DNA from: a bacterium
GTDB taxonomy: Bacteria; Bacillota; Clostridia; Lachnospirales; Lachnospiraceae
NCBI GenBank assembly: GCA_023664305.1
Contig: JAMPFT010000007.1
Span: forward strand, 80,947-144,946
Length of the DNA stretch: 64,000 nucleotides
Direction of reading: 5' to 3'
In this document: piece by piece, positions 1-7,728 of the stretch
How positions within the stretch are numbered: the stretch's first letter is position 1
How the letters are laid out: the number at the start of each line of letters is the position of its first letter
Notes under the pieces: model-generated
Told to the model about the DNA's origin: nothing
The model's input: the letters and a program-made list of their open reading frames with translations, nothing else
Databases searched by the model: none
Made by a program: the position numbers and the translations under genes

Positions 1-1734
1 GGACATATCCAGCTCCGAAACCGCTTCCTTATTTCGGGAAGACATCTGGTTGCCTTTGAAGTTGTAATTCATGTGGCCCGAAACCGTCATATAATAGACA
101 TGGAACCTTTCGTCGTCAATATATTCCGGAAGCGTCGCCTGCATCATCTCGTAATCGGACTGAGGCCATGCGTTAGGATTTTCCATCGTGAAAAGCTGGC
201 CGCCCCATTCCTCCCGCGACAGGTCGCCAAGCTTTGCGGCCTTAAAGTCGTACCCCAGATTCGGATGGGACAGATGCCTGTCGTAGTAGGAAAGCGAGTT
301 ATCATGGTACGCTCTGCAGTATACTCCCTCTTTTGCAAAAAACCGGGCCAGCGTGTACGCCATGTTGATCTGCGAGCTTTTCCGCATACTGAACTGGCCG
401 TCCGGTATCAGACCGGTGCAGTTTACATACTCCCCGTCGCTGGTGCTGGTCTGCCAGAGGGGCACATAGTAATTTTCAAACACAAAGGACGAGTTGACCA
501 TCTTATAAAGGGTAGGCGTCAGCTCCTCCCGGATCGCGTAGGTGGAAAAGCCCTCCGCCGTCAGAAAGATAAGGTTGTATCCCTCAAACATGCCTGTATA
601 CTCGTTTCGGTTCGTAGGCGTCAGCCCTGCGATATAGTCCGCGAGCCATTTCGTTTCTTTGTTTGTCTGGGACAGCTCCGCCAGCCGCGCCATGTCGATT
701 TCCCAGGCGTTCGGGGATGTGTCCGGTTCCTCCGGCAAACCTGTTTCCCGGCCGTCCGAATCCTGACTGCCGTTCTGACCGTCTGCATTTTGACCATCTA
801 TGCCCTCGCCGCTGTTCTGGCCATCTACATTTTGGCCGTCTATGCCCTCGCCGCTGTTCTGACCGTCTACATTTTGGCCGTCTATGCCCTGACCGCTGTT
901 CTGGCCGTCTGCGTTTTGGCCATCTATGCCCTGGCCGCTGTTCTGGCCGTCTGCGTTTTGGCCATCTATGCCCTGGCCGCTGTTCTGGCCGTCCGCGTTT
1001 TGGCCGTCTAAGTCCTGACCGCCGTTCTGACCGTCCGCGCCCCGTCCGTTCGATGCCCGATCCGTGGAGCCGGCCGCGGACACCGTACCGCTTCCGTGAA
1101 ACAGCCCGGACATCAGATTCCCGATCTCATAAGCCCCGTCCCGCTGTACCATAGCCACCACACCCATATTGCACATCACGGTCTCCGGATCATAATATTC
1201 CCGGTACTCCTCCGAATATTCCGCATCCACCATGCCGCCGATAATAATACAACAGCAGCAGTAGAGCAAAAGCCCCCAGGACGCCAGCCCCATCCGAAGC
1301 TTCTGCATTCCGTTCAGAGGCCTCGGATTCCACCTTCCTTTCTTCCTCAGTACCTCCGCTATGACTATGGGCGCCGCCAGCAGAATCAGGATCGGAACCG
1401 CCTTTAAAACGCCCGCCAGCGCCTCCCGCCAGTAATTTGTCAGCGCGTCCTGGCCGCCTGTCACTGCCGCCGCCAGCTGCAGGGGCTGCCTGAACACACA
1501 GTAATACACCGTCTGCACGGCAAACACGGCATACTGCACCCAAACCATAATCCGAAACGCTCTTTTGCCGCCTTTTTCCCCAAAGCAGCCTCCGATCAGC
1601 GTCTGCACCGACGCCACCAGCAGAAGAAGACCCGCCGGAAACAGCGGATTTCCGGCCTGCAGTCCGAAGAAACGCAAGTGGAACACGGCCTCCATATAAA
1701 TTAATATTCCAACATAGACAAACCAACTGCTCAT
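1..1734 (-). CDS. LTA synthase family protein (phosphoglycerol transferase / sulfatase fold), C-terminus off the window
   Basis: The gene starts at an ATG with an AGAGGA ribosome site and runs off the left edge, leaving about 578 residues. The N-terminus (about 1-190) has several hydrophobic spans separated by basic loops, as in the membrane part of LtaS-like enzymes. A low-complexity linker of DGQN repeats follows (about residues 235-325). The extracellular catalytic domain then begins: NLIFLTAEGFS holds the metal-binding Glu, and TSTSDGEY matches the LtaS nucleophile region, with Thr as expected nucleophile. The family transfers glycerol phosphate from phosphatidylglycerol onto glycolipid or polymer outside the cell. 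The DGQN linker is unusual and could act as a flexible spacer. The family is well supported; the exact substrate is not known. Confidence 0.85.
   Translation of the reverse strand, partial: MSSWFVYVGILIYMEAVFHLRFFGLQAGNPLFPAGLLLLVASVQTLIGGCFGEKGGKRAFRIMVWVQYAVFAVQTVYYCVFRQPLQLAAAVTGGQDALTNYWREALAGVLKAVPILILLAAPIVIAEVLRKKGRWNPRPLNGMQKLRMGLASWGLLLYCCCCIIIGGMVDAEYSEEYREYYDPETVMCNMGVVAMVQRDGAYEIGNLMSGLFHGSGTVSAAGSTDRASNGRGADGQNGGQDLDGQNADGQNSGQGIDGQNADGQNSGQGIDGQNADGQNSGQGIDGQNVDGQNSGEGIDGQNVDGQNSGEGIDGQNADGQNGSQDSDGRETGLPEEPDTSPNAWEIDMARLAELSQTNKETKWLADYIAGLTPTNRNEYTGMFEGYNLIFLTAEGFSTYAIREELTPTLYKMVNSSFVFENYYVPLWQTSTSDGEYVNCTGLIPDGQFSMRKSSQINMAYTLARFFAKEGVYCRAYHDNSLSYYDRHLSHPNLGYDFKAAKLGDLSREEWGGQLFTMENPNAWPQSDYEMMQATLPEYIDDERFHVYYMTVSGHMNYNFKGNQMSSRNKEAVSELDMS
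765..1034 (-). repeat. 42-bp in-frame tandem repeat encoding DGQN-rich linker
   Basis: About six imperfect copies of a 42-bp unit encode a 14-residue motif of the type DGQNADGQNSGQGI. They lie between the membrane domain and the catalytic domain of the LTA-synthase-like gene. Copies differ mostly by single transitions. The unit is an exact multiple of three, so copy number can change without breaking the frame. Confidence 0.9.
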
Positions 1735-1785
1735 CGTTTTTCCTCTGTCTTTTGTAGTTCTCCGTTTTGGTTTTGATACCCCTAT

Positions 1786-1814
1786 ACTATACACCAATCT
1801 TCGACAGCAAACAA
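1786..1814 (-). promoter_or_regulatory. Sigma-A type promoter of the LTA-synthase-like gene
   Basis: Read on the minus strand, TTGTTT is followed by 17 bp and TATAGT, ending about 52 bp upstream of the ATG. The hexamers and spacing fit a vegetative promoter. Confidence 0.55.
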
Positions 1815-1876
1815 CATTTTTTTACAGGTCAAAGCAGTCCGCAATTCTTATTTTTTGTTTATAAACCCATACTCTT

Positions 1877-1894
1877 TGTCCGCTTAAGCGGACA
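1877..1894. promoter_or_regulatory. 18-bp perfect palindrome, candidate operator
   Basis: TGTCCGCTTAAGCGGACA is an uninterrupted perfect palindrome in the divergent region between the LTA-synthase-like gene and the LytTR regulator. It lies about 60 bp upstream of the promoter driving the LytTR gene. Related GTCCGC/GCGGA half-words recur nearby at about 1838, 1942 and 1962. It has no T-run, so an operator is more likely than a terminator. The binding protein is unknown. Confidence 0.5.
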
Positions 1895-1928
1895 TACGCT
1901 TTTGTTCCGCTCTCCGTCAAATCAACAC

Positions 1929-1957
1929 TTGTGAACATCCTGCGGATACCGTATAAT
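1929..1957 (+). promoter_or_regulatory. Sigma-A type promoter of the LytTR/GHKL pair
   Basis: TTGTGA, 17 bp, TATAAT, positioned 34 bp upstream of the chosen TTG start. A strong purine-rich ribosome site lies between them. Confidence 0.6.
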
Positions 1958-1990
1958 AAATAGCGGATATTGGGAAAGGGGGAGCGGGCC

Positions 1991-2701
1991 TTGCTGCATA
2001 TCGCCATTTGTGACGACGAAGAAAAATTTGTCGCTTATTTAACGCAGTTACTGGAGAAATTTGCCGCCGAGACAGGCGAAGAGTTCAAAATAACGGCTTA
2101 TTACGACGGGCTGCAATTGATCGAAAAGTATGATACCTCGACCGATTTGATTTTTCTCGATATCCAGATGCAGACGGTAAACGGCCTGCAGACCGCGGAG
2201 AGTATCCGCCGGATGGATGAAAATGTCGATATCATTTTCCTGACCTCGCTTACTCAATACAGTCTGGAGGGATACCGCTTTCGGGCCGCCGATTATATTG
2301 TAAAACCGATTCACTATGTGCGCCTGAAGGATGAAATGACAAGATGGCTGCAAAGATACCGCCGCGGCGAATCCCCTTTTGTCGTCGTTTCCAACGACAG
2401 CGGCAGATATAAGATCGCCTTAAAGGAGCTTCGGTACATAGAGACCTCCAACCACAGGCTGATCTTCCATACCGAGGGCAGGGATATTATCTGTTACAGA
2501 ACAATGCGGGAAATCGAAAAGGAGCTGACCCCTCACGATTTTGCCCGCTGTCATTCCGGCTATCTCGTAAATATGTATTTTATAAAGCGGATTGAAAAAC
2601 CGGATATTATCCTGTCTACGGGCGAGCACATTCCGATCAGCCAGCCGAAACGGAAGGAATTTATGAAGCGTCTGGCGGATTACTGGGGAGATATTTTATG
2701 A
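1991..2701 (+). CDS. LytTR-family response regulator (AgrA/VirR type)
   Basis: This 236-residue protein has a receiver domain with acidic residues D8/D9 and phospho-acceptor D57 in FLDIQM. Its C-terminal LytTR DNA-binding domain begins near residue 130 (VVSNDSGRYKIALKELRYIETS, given here as a position marker only in part: KELRYIETS). The start chosen is TTG at 1991, because AAGGGGGAG sits about six bases upstream; an upstream in-frame TTG at 1970 would overlap that ribosome site. It overlaps the following sensor kinase gene by 4 bp, so the two are translationally coupled. Members of this family bind direct repeats upstream of target operons and often control peptide signalling, bacteriocins or cell-envelope genes. 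Targets here are not known. Confidence 0.88.
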   Translation: MLHIAICDDEEKFVAYLTQLLEKFAAETGEEFKITAYYDGLQLIEKYDTSTDLIFLDIQMQTVNGLQTAESIRRMDENVDIIFLTSLTQYSLEGYRFRAADYIVKPIHYVRLKDEMTRWLQRYRRGESPFVVVSNDSGRYKIALKELRYIETSNHRLIFHTEGRDIICYRTMREIEKELTPHDFARCHSGYLVNMYFIKRIEKPDIILSTGEHIPISQPKRKEFMKRLADYWGDIL

Positions 2702-3975
2702 TTGCGCTGTATTTTACTTTAGACATTCTGGTTACGGTCGTCCACAAGTGGGTTCTGACACGCTGCACCGTCACTTCCCTGTGCAGGGAGAAAAGAGGCA
2801 GTCATGCCGCCTGGCTTCCCTATACCGTCTCCACGCTTGTGACCGTCTTATCCACATGGATCATTAAGCAGCCGGATTTACATCTGATCATCTGCCTGCT
2901 GGGAGATATCATCGCGGTAAAGCTAAGCTACAGAGATTCGGTTTATAAAGTGATGATCTGTATTTTCCTTTCCCAGACGGTCAGCTTCACCGTCGATTCC
3001 ATGCTTATGGCGGTCATCGGCAGCTTCATGAAGGAACCGTTTGTCATGATTGACGGCCTGCAGTTCGCGTCCTGGCAGGCTTACCTGATCTGTATTTCCC
3101 TGCTGTTTCTCGCGGCGTTTGTTATCCGCGCGGTGCTTCAGGATTTTCAGTATAAGGTCACTCTCCGGGATTTTGTGATTATTCTGATCTGGTATCTTCC
3201 CGTGTTTGTCCTGGGGCAGTCCGATCTGGTGCCGTTTTTGGGATTGAACCCGGATTGGTTCAGCCCTTTTAAATTACTTCTGACCGCCCTTTTGGGGCTT
3301 GTGTTTATGCTGGCCCTGCTGTGCGTCGAGAATCGGTTCTATCTTCGTGAAAAGGTGATGGAGTATAAGCTGGAGATCGAGCAGCGGGACCGCCAGTATA
3401 CCTATTATCAAAAGAAACAGGCGGATGAAGAAAAAATCCTCGCTTTATACCACGACATGAAAAACCATCTGCTCCTGCTGCGGGAAAATCAGGGGCCGGA
3501 GAGCGCAAAATTGGCGGAATCGCTTCTTGCCCAGATCTCGGACTACGAAAATTACCGACAGACTGGGAACGCTTTTTTGGATGTGATTATCCGGGATAAG
3601 GCCCAAAGGGCGAAAGAGTGCGGCGCGGATTTTAAATGCAGCATTTCGTTTGAGGACGGGGACTTTCTTCAGCCCCTGGATATCAGCACCGTTTTCGGCA
3701 ACGCCCTGGATAACGCAATCGAGGCCGTTGAAAAGCTGCCGCCGGAGGAGCGGATGATCACCGTCAAGGCCGGGCGCGTGCAGGATTCCCTTGTCATTGT
3801 CTTCGAAAACACCTTTTCGGGAGAGCCCGTTCGGAAAACCTCCAAATCGGACTCTTTTCTGCACGGCTTCGGGATTCCGAACATTCAAAAGGCGGCGGAA
3901 AAGTACGGAGGGGAATGTACGGTACACAGAGACGGCGGAAGGTTTGTCTTAAAAGTCCTCCTCCCGATTCCGTAA
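2698..3975 (+). CDS. GHKL-type sensor histidine kinase (AgrC/ComD-like)
   Basis: This 425-residue protein has an N-terminal region of about six hydrophobic spans (to about residue 220), then a short coiled linker, the phospho-acceptor motif HDMKNH with His252, and a C-terminal GHKL ATPase with NALDNAIEA (N-box) and GFGIPNI (G-box). It should sense a membrane or peptide signal and phosphorylate the LytTR regulator encoded just upstream, with which it overlaps by 4 bp. The layout matches AgrC-like kinases. A 39-residue hydrophobic peptide gene follows and could be part of the same system, but this is only inferred from proximity. Confidence 0.88.
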   Translation: MIALYFTLDILVTVVHKWVLTRCTVTSLCREKRGSHAAWLPYTVSTLVTVLSTWIIKQPDLHLIICLLGDIIAVKLSYRDSVYKVMICIFLSQTVSFTVDSMLMAVIGSFMKEPFVMIDGLQFASWQAYLICISLLFLAAFVIRAVLQDFQYKVTLRDFVIILIWYLPVFVLGQSDLVPFLGLNPDWFSPFKLLLTALLGLVFMLALLCVENRFYLREKVMEYKLEIEQRDRQYTYYQKKQADEEKILALYHDMKNHLLLLRENQGPESAKLAESLLAQISDYENYRQTGNAFLDVIIRDKAQRAKECGADFKCSISFEDGDFLQPLDISTVFGNALDNAIEAVEKLPPEERMITVKAGRVQDSLVIVFENTFSGEPVRKTSKSDSFLHGFGIPNIQKAAEKYGGECTVHRDGGRFVLKVLLPIP

Positions 3976-3977
3976 CG

Positions 3978-4010
3978 GCGCTTTTGCTGTGGCGCGGTTT
4001 CCTATGGAAT
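3978..4010 (+). repeat. Dispersed repeat family A, copy 1 (partial)
   Basis: Just after the kinase stop codon lies GCGCTTTTGCTGTGGCGCGG followed by TTTCCTATGGAAT, a diverged copy of the conserved box TTTCCTATAGAATAAAA found near 17.4, 36.4, 36.5, 50.7, 52.5 and 58.3 kb. This copy lacks the full hairpin. Confidence 0.55.
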
Positions 4011-4131
4011 TACCACACCAGCGGATAACGGATTAGTTTACGTCGTCAGGATATTAATTTAGTCGGTTTCCGTTGAAGATTTCTCCCGGAAGGATAAAAT
4101 GAGTTTACAAACAAGAAAGGGAGGTATCGAC

Positions 4132-4251
4132 ATGGATACGACAGCACTCGGAGCAATTGCGGCAATTCTTTTATGCTGTGTGTGCGGCGCGGCGCAATTA
4201 AACAAAAAGCACAGGGAGGAAGAACAGAATAAGGGTAATAAGGACAAATAA
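4132..4251 (+). CDS. Small membrane peptide, 39 residues
   Basis: An ATG with an excellent AAGGGAGG site seven bases upstream opens a 39-residue frame. The peptide starts MDTTALGAIAAILLCCVCG, a hydrophobic segment with three cysteines, and ends in a strongly charged tail (KKHREEEQNKGNKDK). An in-frame upstream ATG at 4099 with its own GGAAGGA site would add 11 residues. A strong terminator follows 5 bp after the stop. The gene sits downstream of a LytTR/GHKL pair on the same strand. It may be a small membrane regulator or target of that pair; it does not resemble AgrD. Its translation is likely but its role is unknown. Confidence 0.6.
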   Translation: MDTTALGAIAAILLCCVCGAAQLNKKHREEEQNKGNKDK

Positions 4252-4255
4252 TATC

Positions 4256-4304
4256 AATCCCGGAAGCAGAGGACCGTCAGTCTCCTCTCCTTCCGGGATT
4301 TTCC
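4256..4304. terminator. Rho-independent terminator between convergent genes
   Basis: An 11-bp stem AATCCCGGAAG / CTTCCGGGATT with an inner AGAGGA/TCCTCT pairing is followed by TTTT. It lies between the small peptide gene (+) and the Gfo/Idh gene (-) and can serve both. Confidence 0.85.
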
Positions 4305-4319
4305 CAAAATTACATCGCT

Positions 4320-5288
4320 CTATTTTTCAAAGGGATACTTCAGATTTAGCTGCGCACGGCACTCATCCATAATCTCCATCACATCCAGCGTAGCCTGAAA
4401 CGGTACGAATCTGCTCTCCCGTAATCCTTCCGTGATTTCCGCAGCCACAAGATCAAATTCGTTTAAATAATCGCTGCGGCCGGATACCCGATCCGCCGTC
4501 CCGTCGTTGCGGACAAGCTCCGCCTCCGCCACATAGTGAAAATCCGGGATCTCCGTTCTGGCCTTTGTCCCTTCAATGATAATCCTCTGTCCGCCGTTTG
4601 TGTCATGTATCGATACGGATGTAGAATAGCATTCCCCGGAAGGGAACTGAAAGTCAATGTCCTCCTCCCAATCGATTCCCCCGGATATGACGCCTCTACA
4701 CTTGATTTTCTCCGGTTTTCCGAACAGGCGGTACAGGTATGTGACAGGGTATACGCCCATATCCAGCAATGCGCCGCCTGCCGCATTGGGATCCGTCATT
4801 CTGGGCGCATAGTCTTTTGAGTTCAGGTGGCAGTTCACGACAACCTTCTGTATCTGACCAAATTCGCCGTTATCCAGCCAGCTCTTGACGCGGTTGGCTA
4901 CAGGGGCAAACCAGGTCCACATTGCCTCCGCCAGATACAGCTGTTTTGTCTTTGCAAGAGCAACCAGCTCCTGCGCCTGGGCGGCGGTAACGGTAAACGG
5001 TTTTTCACACAGAACCGGCTTACCCAGATTCAGTGCCAGCTTTGTATATGCGTAATGGCTGTCATGGGTTGTAACGACGTACACGCCTTCAACGCCCTCC
5101 GTCATAATCGCATCTTCCGCGCTGCCGCAGGCCGCCGCGCCGTACTGTCCGGCAAACCGATCGGCTCTTTCCGGATTGCGGGAATATACGGAAACGATCT
5201 TATGCCTGCCCGATTCCGTAATCTGCTTTGCCACCGTTTTTGCCAGCGTCCCGCAGCCGATAAAGCACCAGCCAAATTTCTCATTCAT
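4320..5288 (-). CDS. Gfo/Idh/MocA family NAD(P)-dependent oxidoreductase
   Basis: This 322-residue enzyme has an N-terminal Rossmann fold (CFIGCGTLAKTVAKQI, then YSRNPERA) and the family signature CEKPFTVTAAQA near residues 94-105. A C-terminal alpha/beta substrate domain contains AGGALLDMGVYPV. Such enzymes oxidise or reduce sugars, inositols or other polyols. The start used is the ATG at 5288, since GGAGGG lies just upstream; an in-frame ATG at 5306 overlaps this ribosome site. It ends in TAG next to a terminator. The neighbours are an FMN-dependent dehydrogenase and a xylanase, so a carbohydrate role is plausible. The substrate cannot be told from sequence. Confidence 0.85.
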   Translation of the reverse strand: MNEKFGWCFIGCGTLAKTVAKQITESGRHKIVSVYSRNPERADRFAGQYGAAACGSAEDAIMTEGVEGVYVVTTHDSHYAYTKLALNLGKPVLCEKPFTVTAAQAQELVALAKTKQLYLAEAMWTWFAPVANRVKSWLDNGEFGQIQKVVVNCHLNSKDYAPRMTDPNAAGGALLDMGVYPVTYLYRLFGKPEKIKCRGVISGGIDWEEDIDFQFPSGECYSTSVSIHDTNGGQRIIIEGTKARTEIPDFHYVAEAELVRNDGTADRVSGRSDYLNEFDLVAAEITEGLRESRFVPFQATLDVMEIMDECRAQLNLKYPFEK

Positions 5289-5395
5289 AAATTTTCCGCC
5301 CTCCATTCTTTTACTGGCACACCCGCCGCAAGGGCTGTGTTTCGCATATAAGAAGATACCTGTCTGTATTCTTCATAACTTTTCAGATGCTCTCC

Positions 5396-6298
5396 TTACC
5401 AGGAAAAGGAACCTAAATGTACTACGGTTGCATCCATATGCTGCAGATCCGGAGTGCAGGTCATCGCCATAGCGTATGCCAGCTCCCGTGTGACATCCTC
5501 AAGCACCCGGCGAACGCCGTCCGCCCCTTCTTCCCCCAGCTTCTTCATCAGCGGTCTGCCGATACAGCAGGCCGTCGCTCCCAGTGCCAGCGCCTTAAAA
5601 GCGTCTAATCCGGACTGCAGGCTGCAGTCAACAAACAAAGGAATTTTTCCTTTTGTCGCTTCACGGATCTTTGGCAAAACCATCAACGGCGGAACGGAAT
5701 AGTCGAGTCTGCCATTGTGGTGGGAAACAACGATACCCTGCACGCCGCATTCCATACACTCGACAGCGTCCTGGCAGCTCAGTACGCCCTTAATGACGAA
5801 CGGCAGCCTTGTCGCCCTGACCATATCCCGCAATTCTGCGCTTTGCAGCGGCCGCATTGCCATACCGTCAATCACGTCGTAGCCTCCCTGCCAGTGAAAA
5901 GCGTGGTCAATATCAATACCGACCGCCAGCGCGCCGCAGTTTTCCGCGTGGCGGATCTTGTCATAAATGCACTCCCGGTCTTCATAGGGCTTTATGATTT
6001 TGATGACAGAAGCCCCGGTAGCAGTCATGGCTTCCAACTCCTCCTTCGGCCCCATGCCGCTGAAAGCGATTGCACCGGCAGCGAAAGCGCCGCCTGCCAT
6101 CTCGGCCATACCGTTTTTGCGCACTCTTTCCAGATGGGAAAGCGCTGCCGTCGCCACCGGCGTGGAAAATTCCCTGCCGTAAAGAGTCAGTTTTGTGTCA
6201 GGCAGCACGGCGTTCATATGGCGCACCTCCAACAGCAGGCTGTCTAAATACGCACGGGTAATCACATCTGATGATCCTGTCCTACGTTTCTCATCCAT
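5396..6298 (-). CDS. FMN-dependent alpha-hydroxy-acid dehydrogenase/oxidase
   Basis: This 300-residue protein has the (beta/alpha)8 FMN-binding fold of the lactate oxidase / glycolate oxidase / lactate dehydrogenase (L-LDH) family. Visible motifs are PVATAALSHLERV near the N-terminus, FVIKGVLSCQDAVECMECG with the FMN-contacting Lys, IVVSHHNGRLDY holding the catalytic His and substrate Arg region, and LFVDCSLQSGLDAFKALALGA followed by IGRPLM. It is shorter at the N-terminus than the plant or lactococcal enzymes, as in many clostridial homologues. The expected reaction is flavin-dependent oxidation of a 2-hydroxy acid. Substrate and electron acceptor are unknown. Confidence 0.8.
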   Translation of the reverse strand: MDEKRRTGSSDVITRAYLDSLLLEVRHMNAVLPDTKLTLYGREFSTPVATAALSHLERVRKNGMAEMAGGAFAAGAIAFSGMGPKEELEAMTATGASVIKIIKPYEDRECIYDKIRHAENCGALAVGIDIDHAFHWQGGYDVIDGMAMRPLQSAELRDMVRATRLPFVIKGVLSCQDAVECMECGVQGIVVSHHNGRLDYSVPPLMVLPKIREATKGKIPLFVDCSLQSGLDAFKALALGATACCIGRPLMKKLGEEGADGVRRVLEDVTRELAYAMAMTCTPDLQHMDATVVHLGSFSW

Positions 6299-6345
6299 AG
6301 CTTATCTCTCCTATCTATCTTAAACCTTATTCAAAAACCCGTCCG

Positions 6346-7728
6346 TCACTTATAAACTGCCCGCATCATATCCCTGACTCTTTCAAACGCGGGCTTCGGT
6401 TGATAATTTTCGTCAAACAGTCTGGAATTGGTGGTATCGCCCGGGCGGTAATGGTCGATCAGTCCGAAAAAGGTCACGTTGGTAATATTCGCCTTGCCGC
6501 CGCCTTCGGTATCCAGCCCTTTCAGCGACATAAAGACAGAACCGTACCGACTGCCCTGCCTGGCAAAATTTTCCTCTGTTTCCTCATCCACCCCAACAGA
6601 AAGCTCCGTGATATGAATCTCCAAACCCAGCTCTGCAAACCGCGTAACGGTAAGCTCCAACGTTCCGATAGACGGATAGTCCAGTCCCCAGTAGCCCTGC
6701 ATCCCAATTCCGTCGATCAGCCCCTTTTCCTTCAGGGATTCACAGAGCGTATAAATCGCATCCCTCTTCTTCTCCTGATAAGTATTGAAGTCGTTATAAA
6801 AAAGCTTCACCCCGTCCGCGGCATATCTCCGGGCGTAGGTAAAGGCCATCTCTACATAGTCTTCCCCAATGGTCACATACCATGGATTCGGCTCCCCGTC
6901 ATTCTCCGTGCGGCATAAAAAAGCACTGTTTTGGTCTCCCCTATCGGGATCTACCGCCTCATTCACCACATCCCAGCAATAAACCACACCCGGATAACTG
7001 TCCTGCACATGTGTCATCAGCTGCGCAATATAGCTCTCCATCCGAAAAAGCATGGTTTCACGGTCAACAAAATCCCCCTTATCCGTGTAACCTTCCCGAA
7101 AGAACCAACCGGGAGCCTGGGCATGCCAGATTAGCGTATGTCCCCGCATCTGCATCCCATTCTCCATGCACCATTCCAGCGTAGGATCAATAGTATCAAA
7201 GGATAGTGCAGGGCTCTCATCGCCCTTTGCCGCATTCTCCGCCGAACCCTTCTGATCCAGAATATACGCGCTCTTCATCAGATTTGTCATCGTGCAGCTG
7301 TTGAAATGCTTTTTCGCCACAGCCATATATTCCGGCATATTCAAGGTCTGATTCTCTAAAGAGCTGCCGTTGATCCCCACTCCCAATGTAAAATACCCAC
7401 CGCAAAGATCCTTCAGGGCCGGCTCCATCAATGCCGCAGTCAGGTCGTACTCACTGTCCGCAAACTCCTTCAGCATTTCCTGCCAGTAAAGCTCTTCCGC
7501 CGTCCCGCCGCCGTTTTCCTCTTCGTTTTTCGGGTTGTCCGCCGCGACTGCTCCATCATTGGCGCCCTCCGCCCCGTTTATCTCCCCGCCGCCGTTTTCC
7601 CCCGGGTTCCCGGATGCGTCCGTCTCTTCCCGGATATCCGCGCCGTCCGTCTTTTCTCCGCATCCTGCCGCCGCCAGCGCAAACAGCGTTAAAAAGCATA
7701 GCAGCATCCGTACTATTTTCTTTTTCAC
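6346..7728 (-). CDS. GH10 endo-1,4-beta-xylanase, lipoprotein
   Basis: This 460-residue protein opens with a GTG start and a lipoprotein signal peptide ending LAAAGC, followed by a Gly/Asn/Glu-rich spacer (about residues 25-75). The rest is a GH10 barrel: MRGHTLIWHAQAP, the acid/base Glu257 in WDVVNEAVD, and the nucleophile Glu375 in IHITELSV. It should cleave internal beta-1,4 links of xylan at the cell surface. Its start overlaps the stop of the upstream AraC regulator gene by 4 bp, so the two are co-translated and the regulator probably controls xylan use. No carbohydrate-binding module is seen. Confidence 0.93.
   Translation of the reverse strand: MKKKIVRMLLCFLTLFALAAAGCGEKTDGADIREETDASGNPGENGGGEINGAEGANDGAVAADNPKNEEENGGGTAEELYWQEMLKEFADSEYDLTAALMEPALKDLCGGYFTLGVGINGSSLENQTLNMPEYMAVAKKHFNSCTMTNLMKSAYILDQKGSAENAAKGDESPALSFDTIDPTLEWCMENGMQMRGHTLIWHAQAPGWFFREGYTDKGDFVDRETMLFRMESYIAQLMTHVQDSYPGVVYCWDVVNEAVDPDRGDQNSAFLCRTENDGEPNPWYVTIGEDYVEMAFTYARRYAADGVKLFYNDFNTYQEKKRDAIYTLCESLKEKGLIDGIGMQGYWGLDYPSIGTLELTVTRFAELGLEIHITELSVGVDEETEENFARQGSRYGSVFMSLKGLDTEGGGKANITNVTFFGLIDHYRPGDTTNSRLFDENYQPKPAFERVRDMMRAVYK

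Noticed and set aside
73-1011. A 312-codon rightward frame with repeated AVLAVYILAVYAL words
   Set aside because: It is the antisense of the DGQN repeat and the LTA-synthase-like coding sequence, which has clear motifs on the minus strand.
765-1034. Possible CRISPR array because of regular repeats
   Set aside because: Repeat units are contiguous, without unique spacers, and encode an in-frame linker.
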